Shown here: positions 52,573-64,000 of the stretch, one piece after another | How the letters are laid out: the number at the start of each line of letters is the position of its first letter | Numbering within the stretch: position 1 is the stretch's first letter | DNA from: Chrysogorgia sp. JL179-B06 | Taxonomy: Eukaryota; Cnidaria; Anthozoa; Scleralcyonacea; Chrysogorgiidae | Direction of reading: 5' to 3' | Length of the DNA: 64,000 nt | Assembly: GCA_035772405.1 (NCBI GenBank) | Contig: JAYKKM010000079.1 | Location: 313,001 to 377,000 of the forward strand | The notes under the pieces: model-generated | What the model was told of the DNA's origin: nothing | The model's input: only the letters and a program-made list of their open reading frames with translations | Databases searched by the model: none | Program-made: the position numbers and the translations under genes

Positions 52573-55500
52573 GTAATTGCATTACTAGTTGTTTACACAA
52601 GCTCGTAAAATCTTTATTTACATTCTTGGTAAAGCATTCAGTCCTAACAGGTGGTACTGAAACTGAAAGTTGTCGTATATACCTGTTTGGTAGCCGTAGG
52701 ATTGATTTACAATAATCCTAGGTGTATTATTTGTACTTTGACAACGCACATGCTTAAGCTATCGTCCCGTCGTTTATATATTTCATGGAACATCTTGTAC
52801 ATTCGCTGAAGAAAAAATTCTCGTGGTTCATTTACTTTGGCGGCTTGTGGCGGTCAGACTTGGAAATGATATCTACTCAGTACAGTGTCTCCCGTAGAGT
52901 CAAGAGCTTATTTTTAGAAGGTGTACTTTACAGCCGCACTTTTTTTACAGCCGCACTCGCAGCGTTAACTTTTTACTCCTGTTGGCTGTAGGCGTTCGTA
53001 CGATTCTTATTCTGTACAAAATTGATAACCCCTCACCATTATACCCCTCACATCTGCCAATCTACCCTTTGCCCTGTCCTGACAACCTGCCATGCACATT
53101 CATGGCACTTGGGACAATGGTCCGACCTGGTCCGACAGAGGTTAATCCCGGAGTTCGTTTTTCTCTTTTATTGAAAAGCCATTAGTATTTAGAATTAGAA
53201 GTAAATCTTAATTGGTTTCTGATTTTATTATAAAGCAATTAAATGGCCATCCCAATTTTAGATCTAGCCCTGCTAAGTTTAGCTTTCTGAGGCCTTGTAT
53301 TTTAGGGGTGTGCATGTCGCCTACCTGAATTTAAAGACTGGTTGTGTTGTAATTTCAGACATATAGGATATGTCCCTGTTCGTGTTTCAATGGAAACCTG
53401 TCAGTATTTCAATGGAAACACTTGTTTTCCCACTATACAATCTCTTGCAAAATTTCTGCTTGTTTGACTGTAACTCTTTGGAATTATATGGAAGACGTTT
53501 TAATTTTTTAAACATAAACTCAATGAGAATGGCGTACATGGTGTACTGTTCTCTCTAATTCACATATCTTGTTGAACCTTACGTTGTCTTGTCGTTGTGC
53601 TAATGACAAGACAATGTAAGAATTGCTTGTTCTTTATCAACGGAAGACAACTAAATGTGGGCTAAACAGGGCAGTTGTACTGTAGAGTTCCTTACAATGG
53701 CCTTTATGTAATTGCTGTGGTTAGTCTTTTTGAAACCTGAACATATCTTTAATCTACGTAATAATACATCAATTAGACCACCAACTGCTCGCACTGCTTG
53801 TTGACAGATAGTATTTCACCAGGGGTTCACTTAGTGTTGGAAGTTGACTGTGACTTTCAATAGCCCTGTGGATTCTCAACTACAATATTACTAATAATTA
53901 AACTCTGCATGTAGTAAACAGTTGAATACAAATATGTTCTATGATTTTAGCTTTGCTTGATGTTGTAGAAAGGTTTGTCTGTCTGAAACTGTAGAATATG
54001 TAGAATATCGTGTTTGGGGTTATACTCATGTTATATGCTCTTTAATGATTATTAATAATGTTTTCTTGCAGCTGTTTGCGTGTTTTTGAATATGTTAACA
54101 CCATTCCTGTACTGATAAGAACTGAATGTAGATAAAGAGATCAGCAGTTAATTCTGTAATAGTATATCAATCAGCAGTCTAGAAGAAGATTAGATTTTAC
54201 TTTCTGAACAATTGTTAGTGTTTCAATTCAGGTATTTTGAAGAATGCATGATTGTGGATTGTTGTATTATTTTAACAGAGCCTCTTTTAACCTGTGTTCT
54301 AATAATTGACTGCTCGCGTTATAGACTAGAATCTTGGTAGAATTTGCTTGGGAGCACATAAACCATGGATAAATTGAGTTTGAACTTAATTTAAGCATTT
54401 AATTACTTTACAGAGTGATAACTTTACTGCTTCTTCTGATATGGTTGCCCTCTGGCTGTCAAGGTAGAAAACAAAGTAATCTAGGATTATCTGAGAAGCC
54501 TTCAGGTATGCAAGAATATAGGAATGTAATATTAAGTTTAAATTTAAAGATGTATTTACGTTTTCTGCATTTTCTTTCACTATGACGAGTTCGTTATATC
54601 CTTACATTGAATATTGTTTATCATATAAAATGTCATATGTCATTGCATTATATACAACAGGTGTTGTATGTTGTGTGATGTCACACCATGTTGTATATTC
54701 ATATCATATTACATATGGTATGGTAGGTAGGTAGGTACAATTAATACACATATACAATTACAAAATATTAAAACAAATAATTTAGCTAAAACATCCAGAA
54801 TTTCCCACGCGAGGGAGTCGAGAACTTCTGCCGACCTAATATCGTAACCGGCACTAGTAACAACTCTTGCAGCACGAAATTGAAATTTTTGTGTGAAAAA
54901 TGTCTTGCAAAGATAAAAATTAAAAGAGAACAACATATATATTTCTAGTATATTTTCTAGTAAATATATTAATTATGCAAATGTACATCATCAATTAGAG
55001 TGACATATCATATATCAAGTCATAGCGATGTATTAAATCCATGTTACATCACACCTATATTAAGGGCGATGAAATGATCATTGTGACAATCATAAATTAA
55101 AGCACAATTAGAGCACTGATTATTGCTGTGCTCAGTCTCTTTGCCGAGCTATGTATAGTCGATTAGTTTCGAATTTGAGTTTGTCTATCCATTTCCGGGG
55201 GTCTACTCGCACGCTGCCAGTTGCCTTCGAAGACTATAATGGGCTATATGATCGACTTGATACGTGGTTTAGATTCTTATCGAGTGGAACACGGCAACAA
55301 ACGACAGCGTCTTAATTCAAGGAGACAGTATAACCTCAATGTTTTTGACAACGGTGATTATCCCGCCCACATTATTTCCGTATGTTATCTTAATTCCCGA
55401 TCATTTGTTCGATTTGAAATATGACCGCACAACCGCCAGATAACTCGGTTCAAATACAAACGTGAAGTTCGATTTGGCAAGAGTATTGCTTGAATGGAAA

Positions 55501-56135
55501 ATTTATAACTTCGCGAGGCTTGCTCTTTCGAGTAAATGTTGTTCGAATTAGATGTACGGCGTTGAAATGGTCACGTTGAATTTTGACATTACAAACGTGC
55601 CATATAATATGATTACCGTATGTTATTTTAATATTACAAGGCTATATGATCGCCTTAGCTTGATACGTGGTTTAGATTCTACATTCTATTTATTTGATCC
55701 TCTATGCTCTAGAACATTTCTAGCATCATTCTGCTGGCATGCCTGAGATCCTGAACACTCCTCCATATAGACCCACTGCTCCTGTGTCAGTCCAGAGGCA
55801 GCATTTCACTTCTGAAGTTCTGATAAGAACTCCCAGTTGTAGAAACGTAACTGGTCCGAGTTACAGTCCGTGAGAGTCGCTATGGTTCAAGTTATTTGCT
55901 ATTTTAGAAATCCCTTCGAGTAAAAGATCATCATCAAATGCAAATTACCAATGTCCACCTTCGTAGTTATGTCGACATTCGTGGATTCCGTGGTTGGTCA
56001 ATGTGACTTGGCACGGAAATTTGAATTCGCGATTTGTCGTTTAGAAATTTCAGATATATTAGATCTACATTATACGTTTATTCATTATTTAAAGTAGTAG
56101 CCAGTAGGGTACTGCGTAGGTAGTTTTTTGGACAT
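52573..56135. other. Non-coding stretch, possibly an intron of the collagen gene
   Basis: Over 3.5 kb without a recognisable exon or element. The missing 5' collagen exons (signal peptide and start of the TSPN-like domain) should lie here or further left; I could not identify them. Confidence 0.4.
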
Positions 56136-56139
56136 ATAG

Positions 56140-57100
56140 CAAAGTGAAAAGGTGGTAAACTGCCAAGATTTTTAGTAACGAAATACTGACGTTTCGAGCG
56201 GACCCCTTACATTAGAGCCTATATACTATTAGAAGACGCGCCCGGAGAAAGTGTGTAATTTATGCTCGCAAAGTGTGACGGGATGAAAAATTCTCTGATG
56301 AGAAAGTCTCTTTGAAACCAGGGATTGTTTTCATGATTCTACAACACAAAAAATACGATTAATCGATTAAACGACAGGGTTAACGACAGACTTTAAACAT
56401 ATAACTTTTAACTTAAGCTTATACGCAAGCTTATACGCAAAACATAACAACATTATGGGGGCTTCAATAATTGGAATGTTTACATCAATGAAACTCGTTT
56501 AAGACGTTAAATCTAAACACTGATGAAATGCAACATAAATGAGAACTATAAGCATATATTTCATACTCACATCAGTACACTCGCTTGAAAATATCTTCGG
56601 TCTTCATGCCACAACTCTGTAAATGTCTATAAAACGCTCCGTTTTACGAAATACGGGACCGAAATCCAAGAATAGTTCGTCTGAATATAAAACTTGAATA
56701 TATCCTCTGTTTCAGTGCCGAGTTACATAACAATCTGAGTTAAATTTCTCAAAGATTATCTTGTCGCAGGCTTGTCACCTCACTTATTGAGGTACATGTC
56801 CCACAATGCACAAAGCGCAGAATGACACACTTTCTCCGGGCTCATCTTGTCATAATAGATCGTTTTCGATTGTTATAATATATATATATATATAAAGCTA
56901 TCTTTTTTCGTGTTTCACAGATCAGTGTTGTAATAAACCTCTATCGACAATTGCAATCGATACAAGACTTTTATGAAAGTACGCTTACTCGCTAAGACCT
57001 TTTTTAAAGTCTGGTGACAAATGGCAAATGGCTCCAAGGCTTGGTGCTGCCGTCCCAGATTTCGTTGCTAAAAATCTTAGCCGTTTACCACCTTATCATA
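56140..57100. mobile_element. Nested palindromic element, about 960 bp
   Basis: The outer arms AAGGTGGTAAACTGCCAAGATTTTTAGTAACGAAAT (about 56149) and ATTTCGTTGCTAAAAATCTTAGCCGTTTACCACCTT (about 57060) are inverted. So are the inner CCCGGAGAAAGTGTGT (about 56250) and ACACACTTTCTCCGGG (about 56825). A degenerate hammerhead-like string (minus strand AACACTGATCTGTGAAACACG, near 56915-56935) lies inside. A third copy of one end is at about 57855-57925. Confidence 0.65.
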
Positions 57101-57234
57101 ACATTTGCGGCTGTTTTAGAAACATTTTGAGCCCTGCAATTAGGGATATTTTTAAACTATATAAAACCTAGATATGTCTGCCATGTTTCCGACAATGTTG
57201 CGACAAGAGGGGGAAGAGCTTTCCCTTTTATGGA

Positions 57235-57331
57235 AGAAGTGCTTTCGCTTTTATTAACTGGTGTTGGATACACCAACCATGCATATTAAAGTGATTTCGC
57301 TTTTATTAACTGGTGTTGGATACACCAACCA
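57235..57331. repeat. Direct duplication just before the TSPN exon
   Basis: TTTCGCTTTTATTAACTGGTGTTGGATACACCAACCAT occurs at about 57244-57281 and again at 57294-57331, the second copy ending about 20 bp before the exon acceptor. The unit includes a small TTGGATACACCAA palindrome. Confidence 0.9.
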
Positions 57332-57352
57332 TATTTTTTCATTACTTTGCAG

Positions 57353-57780
57353 GCTTGGTTAATTTGACATCAAGGCAAACCAAAGTCACTCGACACGTCG
57401 AGAGATCCTCCTATTTATTGCCACAGTCGGCCCACACTGGATTTTCCATTTTAATCATTGTCAAGTCCGGTTTAACGGGGAATCTTCTGCACTTTCTTTC
57501 CAATTCCGAATCGTCTTCTAATGTCACTTTGTTTAGGTTAACTTTGACTGATAACTCTCTTCTGGTATACAATGATTACGACAAATACGTTAAGTTTAAT
57601 TTGCCAACCGAAAGACGAATATGGAGACGACTTGCATTGAGAATAACAAACGATACAATTACACTATTCCAAGAATGTGAGATTGTTGATACGCGACCAT
57701 TTATGAGAAACCTTACACTTTGGAAACGGCCAGGAAGGATAGTGGTTCGTGACGTAAAATATCAAGATATTGAGTTAGAT
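57353..57780 (+). other. Collagen TSPN/LamG-like exon
   Basis: This 428-bp exon holds the single globular domain visible: alternating beta-strand-like hydrophobic segments, one conserved cysteine (FQECEIVD) of the pair normally present, and five potential N-glycosylation sites (NLTS, NVTL, NDTI, NLTL and a possible NSESS variant that does not fit). The missing partner cysteine should be in the upstream exon that was not found. Confidence 0.8.
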
Positions 57781-60700
57781 GTAAGTTTTTTTGTAAATTA
57801 AGAAGAGTTGTTGATTGATTTAAAAAAGTAGAGCGCTGCGCAGACAGTGTTTTTTATATATAGCAAAGGGAAAAGGTGGTGAACTGATGATATTTTTAGG
57901 ACGAAATACTGACGTTTCGAGAGGATAGAATGTCCTTTTTACACCCCGGAGCAAGCCTGGATATTAGCGGACGGTCACGGACATTGTCCGGTACAAATAT
58001 CCCATTTCTAGAGATTTGACAGTTACAATATTAATTGTGTCTGTCATGTTGTCCGATGCTCATCTTGGCCGAACTTTATACTCAACTTTTAGTGAAAGTA
58101 AAACATTTTTGTGTTGAATGGACTGCATTTAGATTTCGTATTGTACAATCTCAGATGAGAGACATTACGCTAAATTTGGAGACGTTGCGCTAAGTTTTGA
58201 GACAGTGAGCTAAATTTGGAGACATTTCGCTAAATTTGGAGATATTGCGCTTAGTTTGAAGACATTGCGCTAAGTTTGGAGACATTGCGCTAAGTTTGGA
58301 GGCATTGGGCTAAGTTTGGAGACATTGCGCTAAGTTTGGAGACATTGCGCTTCAGTTTGGAAACATTACGCAAAGGTTGAAGACATTATGTTAACTTTGG
58401 AGACATTATACATTAACTTATGTGACGTTATGCATAGTTTGGAAATAACTTTGGAGACATAACACTAACTTTGGGCGCTAGGCCCGGACCAAAAATCTAA
58501 GTGGGAAAATTGCTTTCCAGCAGAGAAGCAAACGGGAATCGTTTAGTTCACTAAATGATAACAATAACACCATTATGACGGCTTGTACTGGCTTATGGTT
58601 TAGTTTAGTTTAGTTTAGTTTAGTTTAGTAATTAGTTTAGTTTAGTTTAGTTTAGTTTAGTTTAGTTTAGTTTAGTTTAGTTTAGTTTAGTTTAAAGTAA
58701 ATGGTTTGAACCTGGGAGTATCATTAGATGTGTGAAGTTGATCGTCCAGGTTGTTGTAGTCTTGAGAAAGATTATATAGTTTCGACGGCCTCAGCGGCGG
58801 TCATCTTCAGAGTCAAGTAAAGCGTGTTTGTTAGAGTTTGCCTATATATACGTCTGGTTCATTACGTCAATCACCAATAATAGTCTTTTTCAAGACTATA
58901 ATAACCTGGCCGATCAACTTCACACATTTTGTTTATAGTTTATTAGATTTATCACTCTTAGGTGAACGGAATACCCCAACAAGCTAGAAGCCCAATTGAT
59001 AATCCGAGAAGACCCGAAAGTCTTACCATTTGCTGATATTATTGCAAAGGCAGCACTTTCTCCTCAATTATTTTTAAGACCATGAGTGGAGGTTCTTCCC
59101 AGCTCATTGTAACCACTAGACCACAATAGCACAGTACAGCTTACTTTTAAAGGCACAGCACAGTATAAACTAGGCTCATTATGGTTATTTCTCTTAAAAG
59201 GACGTCTGTCAACTTCTCTTCACTGTGGACACAACAAAGGCAGAGACCCATTGCTCTTATGTACACCCAAAATGTCTAGACGTTGGCCTGTTGCCTTTCG
59301 AAAATAAACCAGAGGTATCTTATTTGATTTCTGGAACTATTGTTGCCTGATTAATTATCTCATGATTGATCTCTACTCTCACTAGAAGAACACGTCTTTG
59401 GCTGAAGATAGCACTGACATTCCCAGTGGACCGAGAGCAGTGCAATATGTTGCTACTTCCATGTTAAGCTCAGCTACAACACCGTTGCCAACGATAAAAT
59501 TATCTGTGATTGTTACAACAGTAAGTGAAGAATAAACAAAGATATATGCTATTAGTCCCCCAACGATTTGAGGTTAGGAAAAGCTGGAGAGGTTCATTGT
59601 TTTAAAGTCGTAAATACTCGAGCAACTGCATGTGCTTATAACTGCATTTATTATATGATGCGCGCTGATTGTCTACCTCCTTACAGACAAGCAAGTTTTG
59701 GCGGAGAACGTTCGAGCGGGCTATTTGAAGACAAACAAGTTCATGTCTTGTACCCTTGTTCTTGTCTTGTACTCTTGTTCTTGTCTTGTACTCTTGTTCT
59801 TGTCTTGTACTCTTGTTCTTGTCTTGTACTCTTGTTCTTGTCTTGTACTCTTGTTCTTGTCTTGTACTCTTGTTCATGTTTTGTACTCTTGTTCTTGTCT
59901 TGTACTCTTGTTCTTGTCTTGTACTCTTGTTCTTGTCTTGTACTCTTGTTCTTGTACTCTTGTTCTTGTTCTTGTCTTGTACTCTTGTTCATGTTTTGTA
60001 CTCTTGTTCTTGTCTTGTACTCTTGTTCTTGTCTTGTACTCTTGTTCTTGTCTTGTACTCTTGATCTTGTCTTGTACTCTTGTTCTTGTACTCTTGTTAG
60101 TTCTTGTCTTGTACTCTTGTTCTTGTCTTGTACTCTTGTTCTTGTCTTGTACTCTTGTTCTTGTCTTGTACTCATGTTCTTGTCTTGTACTCTTGTTCTT
60201 GTCTTGTACTCTTGTTCTTGTCTTGTACTCTTGTTCTTGTCTTGTACTCTTGTTCTTGTCTTGTACTCTTGTTCTTGTCTTGTACTCATGTTCTTGTCTT
60301 GTACTCTTGTTCTTGTCTTGTACTCTTGTTCTTGTTTTGTACTCTTGTTCTTGTCTTGTACTCTTGTTCTTGTCTTGTTCTTAAGTAGTCGTAAGTGGTC
60401 GTGTCTTGTTTCACTTGCAGGGATTTAAATCTGATTAAGAATTTTTGCGCGAAAATTAACTATAGGGCGGGGTTGATAAGTTGACATAGCCATTTCCTCT
60501 GACGAAGGCCTCAGTCAACACGTCGAAAGCATATACAGTAGCTATGTAGAATTCACATTATGTTTCGGGAATAAAACAATGGTATTCGATGGAAATTTCG
60601 ATGGAACAATATACTAGAAATAAGGAAGTGTTATATATTATTGTGTATTTAATCAGTGCTATACTCTCGGTGCTACACAAACACATTGGAAATTCGGATC

Positions 60701-63700
60701 TTCGTGCGACTTGTACCTTCGCTCTAGGCTCTAGCGTCTGAGTCCATGTAATTCAATGGCTATAGAGCATCTCACTGGTTATCCGAAAGGTACAGATACA
60801 CATACATATATGCATGTATCCTTCACTCATTATTACCCTTCGACGCCACAGAATTTTACGTTTACTAAATCCCAGTAAAGATAATCAAATTATATGTTAA
60901 TATACAACATGTATACCTTGTCACGGTTCCTTCTTGTCAATGTGACAATATCAAAAACCATTGCGTATGTAAACACATTGAGACTTGAGAAGTTTCATAT
61001 GGCTCTGGTTTTTCGATCCCTTGACGTGGACTGTAGCAGTTGCTTCTTAGCCTGTATCTGTTTAGTTGAACGATTCCCTTCCTTGTCTTTAAACACATCG
61101 TGGCTGCCTTAAACACATGATCGTGTCTGCCAGTTCAATGACGGCTTCTCTCCACAATCTATTACACCTTCTGGAAGGTCTAATTAACGTCTCGCTTTCA
61201 ATTACAACTGATTCTTGTAATTCAGAAAATGTTTCTGAGATCGAATCTGTATAACCTTCAATCAGAATTAGGTCATGTCCGGGAACATTTATTTTTCTAA
61301 GCATTAGAGCTATCGTCTGTTTACTCCAAGCTAATGTATATATTTAATTACTTATGTTAGTCATTATGTTATCTGTCATCGGTGATCGTGGAAGTTTGTT
61401 TAATTGTAAATTGATAAATAAAGTCTTTCCTGTCCGGCCCAGTAAAAATGGTTCATAGAAGACCGATGAAGTCGTTAATCGAAAAACACGGCACACGGTA
61501 ACGCAAGATTAAAAATTGAAATTCGACAAGCGCCAGGCACATGAGATCCATTCACACGCCAAGTTTGATTTGATTTCATAAACAACTCTGCGATTGGTGG
61601 CATTTTGAATTTTCATGATGCTAACGCAGGCGTGCAAGATGGCCTTTTCTAGAAAAATGAAAGTTTTTTAACCTGATTTATGAATGTTAATTTATATCTT
61701 GTTCGGGAAATTGAAATGCTCTCAACTTATTTGAACAGGTGCATAAGAAGGTAGTTAACTCTTTCCTCCGGCTGAAAAACATCCAAAATTGAACCTGGCT
61801 CTCGGGGTAGTTTCGGGTGAGATAATATTTCAGCTCTGTTTCACCCAAGGTTTGACACGGTTTGTCTCGGCGATGATTAGAAGGTTACACTTTTGTTGGC
61901 TCAATTCCTGTCCGCGACTCAAGCTTGGACTGGACCCAATTTAGGGGCCTTGCCATTTCAGCCAGGAAGGGGTCCGTCTATGCATGTGAACAGATAATAT
62001 TTGCAATTTGAGAACCGGATCTAGAACAACAAATAAGAAAAGCAAGAAAAATTTATTTCGGACATTTTCAACATTTAGAACATAATTTTTTTAACATTTC
62101 AGAACATAAGAAGCTTTTCCATTTCCGAGTACTTTGACGGATGTTTTTTATACACTGCCTCGTTATCAACAGCCTTCAGTGAATGAACTTCCACAGAACA
62201 AATCATTACTGCTTCCAAATGGTGTTGACTAAGCAGAGATCTCAGTCGATTCTTGATGAAGCGCAACTTTGAGAATGTTCTCTTGCAGGACTCAACTGTG
62301 CATGGGAGGGTGAACTCAGTTCTTAGAATTGGGTGTGTGACATTATGGGTGTGTCTGGCCAGGCCCCAGGGGCACATGGGCCCCTTTCTTGGACATCAAA
62401 ATGGGCCATGGCACAACTAATTTTCTTAAGATTTGACGGTAACATTTTTTTAGGATTTGAGCTTGACTATCGTCCATGTATTGTGTTATTATTATTCAAC
62501 TTAACTCTTACTTCTTCACAAAACTTGCAGCCAATACTCAAAGTGAAGTCAACGCGGATTCTCCGTTCTGTTCGCTCAGCGACAGTTGGTTCACTCTCGC
62601 CTAGCGCCTCTGTTTCTGCGAGCATGGTTACAGAAAAGGTAAAATAATAAAACATACTACTAATAATAATTAGGCTTATATAGTGCTTATTCAATATGGT
62701 GCTCTAAGCACTTTACTAATTTCTAAATAAAGTAATATACATATGGTAAAGTTTTAAAAAGTTCTACTGACGAAGTTATTCTAATATTCATAGGTAATTC
62801 ATTCCACAGCCTAGGTCCAGCAACTGAGAAGGACCTGTCTCCATAACTTTTAAGTTTTGTCGTTGGTACATGCAACAGTTTGTTGGTTGTAGATCGAAGA
62901 CAACGTCCATAAGATCGATATTTCAGTAACTCTCTAAGATATTGCGGAGCAAGACCATTTAAGGATTTAAAAACCATAAGTAGATGTTTAAAGTTAATTC
63001 TAAAAGTTACAGGAAGCCAGTAAAAAAACATACTTCTTTGGTGCTATTTCAGAACCATCCTCAGGGCCGACACAAATACTTATCATCATGATTATATGGA
63101 GCCAAGTTAGCTCGTCAACCTGGCTGACTTGGTAGCCAAGACAAGTTTTTGTTTCACATTACAATAATACATAATTGAAACAATGAAATTCAGAGATACA
63201 TGAAGTGTCTATACATGAGTCCATTCGATTGGCAAATTAATGGGTTATATCTGTTTTTACGTAAAATAACTAATTAGCACTACGCTATAATGACGGGCGA
63301 GGGGTTGTTGCGTACACGTATTTCTAGTTATATTTATTCAGGATACCCTCGTCACCGAAGTGTTTTTCAGTGGGATTACATTACGTTACGTTACGTTACG
63401 TTACGTTTCACTGCACTGCACTGACTGCACTGCACTGCACTGCACTGCACTGCACTGCACTGCACTGCACTGCACTGCACTGCACTGCACTGCACTGCAC
63501 TGCACTGCACTGCACTGCACTGCACTGCACTGCACTGCACTGCACTGCACTGCACTGCACTGCACTGCACTGCACTGCACTGCACTGCACTGCACTGCAC
63601 TGACTGCACATTTCAAATGAACTAAATGAGTACATTGTTTGACTCAACTGGTGAACAGTGGACCGGAACCCTCTTGGCTTCAGGAGTTTAAATCCCGCTC

Positions 63701-64000
63701 ATATCGAAATCGTGATGATACATTTTCATATTTTTTTTCAACTTTTCTTTAGCCAGACGAATTACTTCGAGGTCCAATGGGAGCAAAAGGTAGAAAAGGC
63801 GCACAGGTAATTAGAGCTCTTAATATAGAAGAACTTTCTACATTTGTTTGTGTGAATATCTTGATAATGTCGTCAACCAATGTTGCTGAGTAACCCTGTT
63901 TTCTAATGAACTTTGTTACGATATTGTCTCGGTTACTTTCTATTTATTTATTCTCGTTGGCCTTATTGTAGGGTGAAAGGGGATTCCCAGGACATCCAGG
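57353..64000 (+). CDS. Collagen with TSPN/LamG-like domain (5' exons missing, runs off the window)
   Basis: Exons seen: 57353-57780, 59386-59520, 62531-62638, 63753-63806 and 63972-64000 onward. All have GT-AG borders; the first begins with the last two bases of a codon and the later ones are phase 0. The first encodes about 143 residues of a laminin-G/thrombospondin-N-type domain (HTGFSILIIVKS, NVTLFRLTLTDNSLLVYND, RRIWRRLALRITNDTITLF, RPGRIVVRDVKYQDIELD), like the N-terminal domain of fibrillar type V/XI and FACIT collagens. The next two encode Ser/Thr/Arg-rich linker. The fourth, exactly 54 bp, starts the triple helix (LLRGPMGAKGRKGAQ), and the last continues GERGFPGHPG with Gly every third residue. 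54-bp exons in phase 0 are typical of fibrillar collagens. The product would be secreted extracellular matrix. The signal peptide, the rest of the helix and the C-propeptide lie outside or were not found. Confidence 0.85.
58190..58480. repeat. 20-bp minisatellite TAAGTTTGGAGACATTGCGC
   Basis: About ten units of GCTAAGTTTGGAGACATTGC, the outer ones diverged. It lies in the first visible collagen intron. Confidence 0.88.
58590..58695. repeat. (TTTAG)n pentanucleotide array
   Basis: About 20 units of TTTAG with one interruption (AATTAG), in the collagen intron. Confidence 0.95.
58724..58928. repeat. Palindrome related to 30144-30236, with insert
   Basis: TTAGATGTGTGAAGTTGATCGTCCAGGTTGTTGTAGTCTTGAGAAAG at the left and CTTTTTCAAGACTATAATAACCTGGCCGATCAACTTCACACAT at the right are the arms. 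Here the loop is 110 bp longer than in the other copy (TAGTTTCGACGGCCTCAGCGGCGG...). Confidence 0.8.
59740..60390. repeat. 19-bp minisatellite TACTCTTGTTCTTGTCTTG
   Basis: About 33 units of 19 bp. Because 19 is not a multiple of three and the unit contains no stop in any forward phase, three forward frames stay open for up to 286 codons with a 19-residue periodic protein. This is an effect of the repeat and not a gene. It lies in a collagen intron. Confidence 0.93.
60391..62095. other. Collagen intron; one tRNA-like relic
   Basis: At about 60745-60795 a partial tRNA-like head occurs (GTCTGAGTCCATGTAATTCAATGGCTATAGAGC). Otherwise no exon, RNA or element is recognised in this long intron. Confidence 0.4.
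62099..62430 (-). mobile_element. hAT transposase C-terminal remnant
   Basis: The minus strand reads LRTEFTLPCTVESCKRTFSKLRFIKNRLRSLLSQHHLEAVMICSVE, matching the hAT dimerisation domain (the LPxTxAxxERSFSxLKxIKxxLRS pattern also found in ZMYM-like and P52rIPK-like domesticated proteins). It is 5' truncated and has no downstream partner; it lies on the strand opposite to the collagen gene that hosts it. Confidence 0.7.
62645..63035 (-). mobile_element. LINE 3' end fragment
   Basis: The minus strand from 63031 reads FYWLPVTFRINFKHLLMVFKSLNGLAPQYLRELL, YGRCLRSTTNKLL, then DRSFSVAGPRLWNELPMNIR. It is the same conserved LINE C-terminal block as at 45.3 kb but another subfamily. Its 3' UTR ends about 62660, only about 20 bp after the donor of the collagen linker exon. 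Confidence 0.85.
63377..63604. repeat. (ACGTT)n then (TGCAC)n pentanucleotide array
   Basis: Five ACGTT units followed, via TTTCACTGCACTGCACTGACTGC, by about 36 TGCAC units. All frames stay open with five-residue periodicity; this is not coding. It lies in the collagen intron before the first Gly-X-Y exon. Confidence 0.95.

Noticed and set aside
63360..63647. Frames with ALHCT or SAVQC repeats
   Set aside because: Translation of the (TGCAC)n pentanucleotide array.

Overview
This is animal genomic DNA. It is AT-rich, with multi-exon genes, GT-AG introns and many transposon relics. Nothing bacterial or viral was seen. The mix points to a cnidarian, most likely an anthozoan, but that is inference: a Death-domain/nucleosidase fusion, a collagen with a TSPN/LamG-like domain, LINE reverse-transcriptase relics of the kind common in coral and anemone genomes, tRNA-headed SINEs, type I hammerhead ribozymes and very many palindromic MITEs. 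No species can be named from sequence alone.

Four genes can be supported, and for three of them complete exon chains keep phase. (1) About 2.0-4.0 kb, plus strand: a four-exon gene joining a Death domain to a purine-nucleosidase (MTAN/PNP superfamily) domain, a candidate innate-immunity effector. (2) About 10.8-15.5 kb, minus strand: a six-exon gene of about 229 codons with a degenerate KH-like segment, which I do not recognise. (3) About 20.1-37.0 kb, plus strand: a 26-exon, 800-residue orthologue of PPP1R10/PNUTS, with the TFIIS N-terminal-like domain, PP1-binding motif, Gly/Arg-rich tail and C-terminal CCCH zinc finger. (4) From 57.35 kb to the right edge, plus strand: the 5' part of a collagen (TSPN/LamG-like domain, linker exons, then Gly-X-Y exons). 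It runs out of the window, and its signal-peptide exon was not found with confidence.

The rest is transposon and repeat sequence. Several insertions can be dated relative to each other or given exact boundaries. A TTAA-type palindromic MITE sits inside a LINE tail whose uninterrupted paralogue lies at the left edge of the window. A foldback element sits inside a tRNA-SINE, flanked by AGAC. A hAT-like element has a perfect 8-bp duplication, a mariner-like MITE is flanked by TA, and a Harbinger-like MITE is flanked by TTA. tRNA-headed SINEs recur, partly as head-to-head palindromes and once as three tandem 276-bp units. LINE 3' ends, almost all on the minus strand, lie at 0.1, 5.3, 28.9, 38, 45.3 and 62.8 kb. 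Two sequences fit the hammerhead ribozyme core. Microsatellites and minisatellites fill several introns.

The genes do not form a functional unit; each stands alone. The parts that most deserve follow-up are the Death-nucleosidase fusion, the hammerhead elements and the recurrent head-to-head tRNA palindromes.
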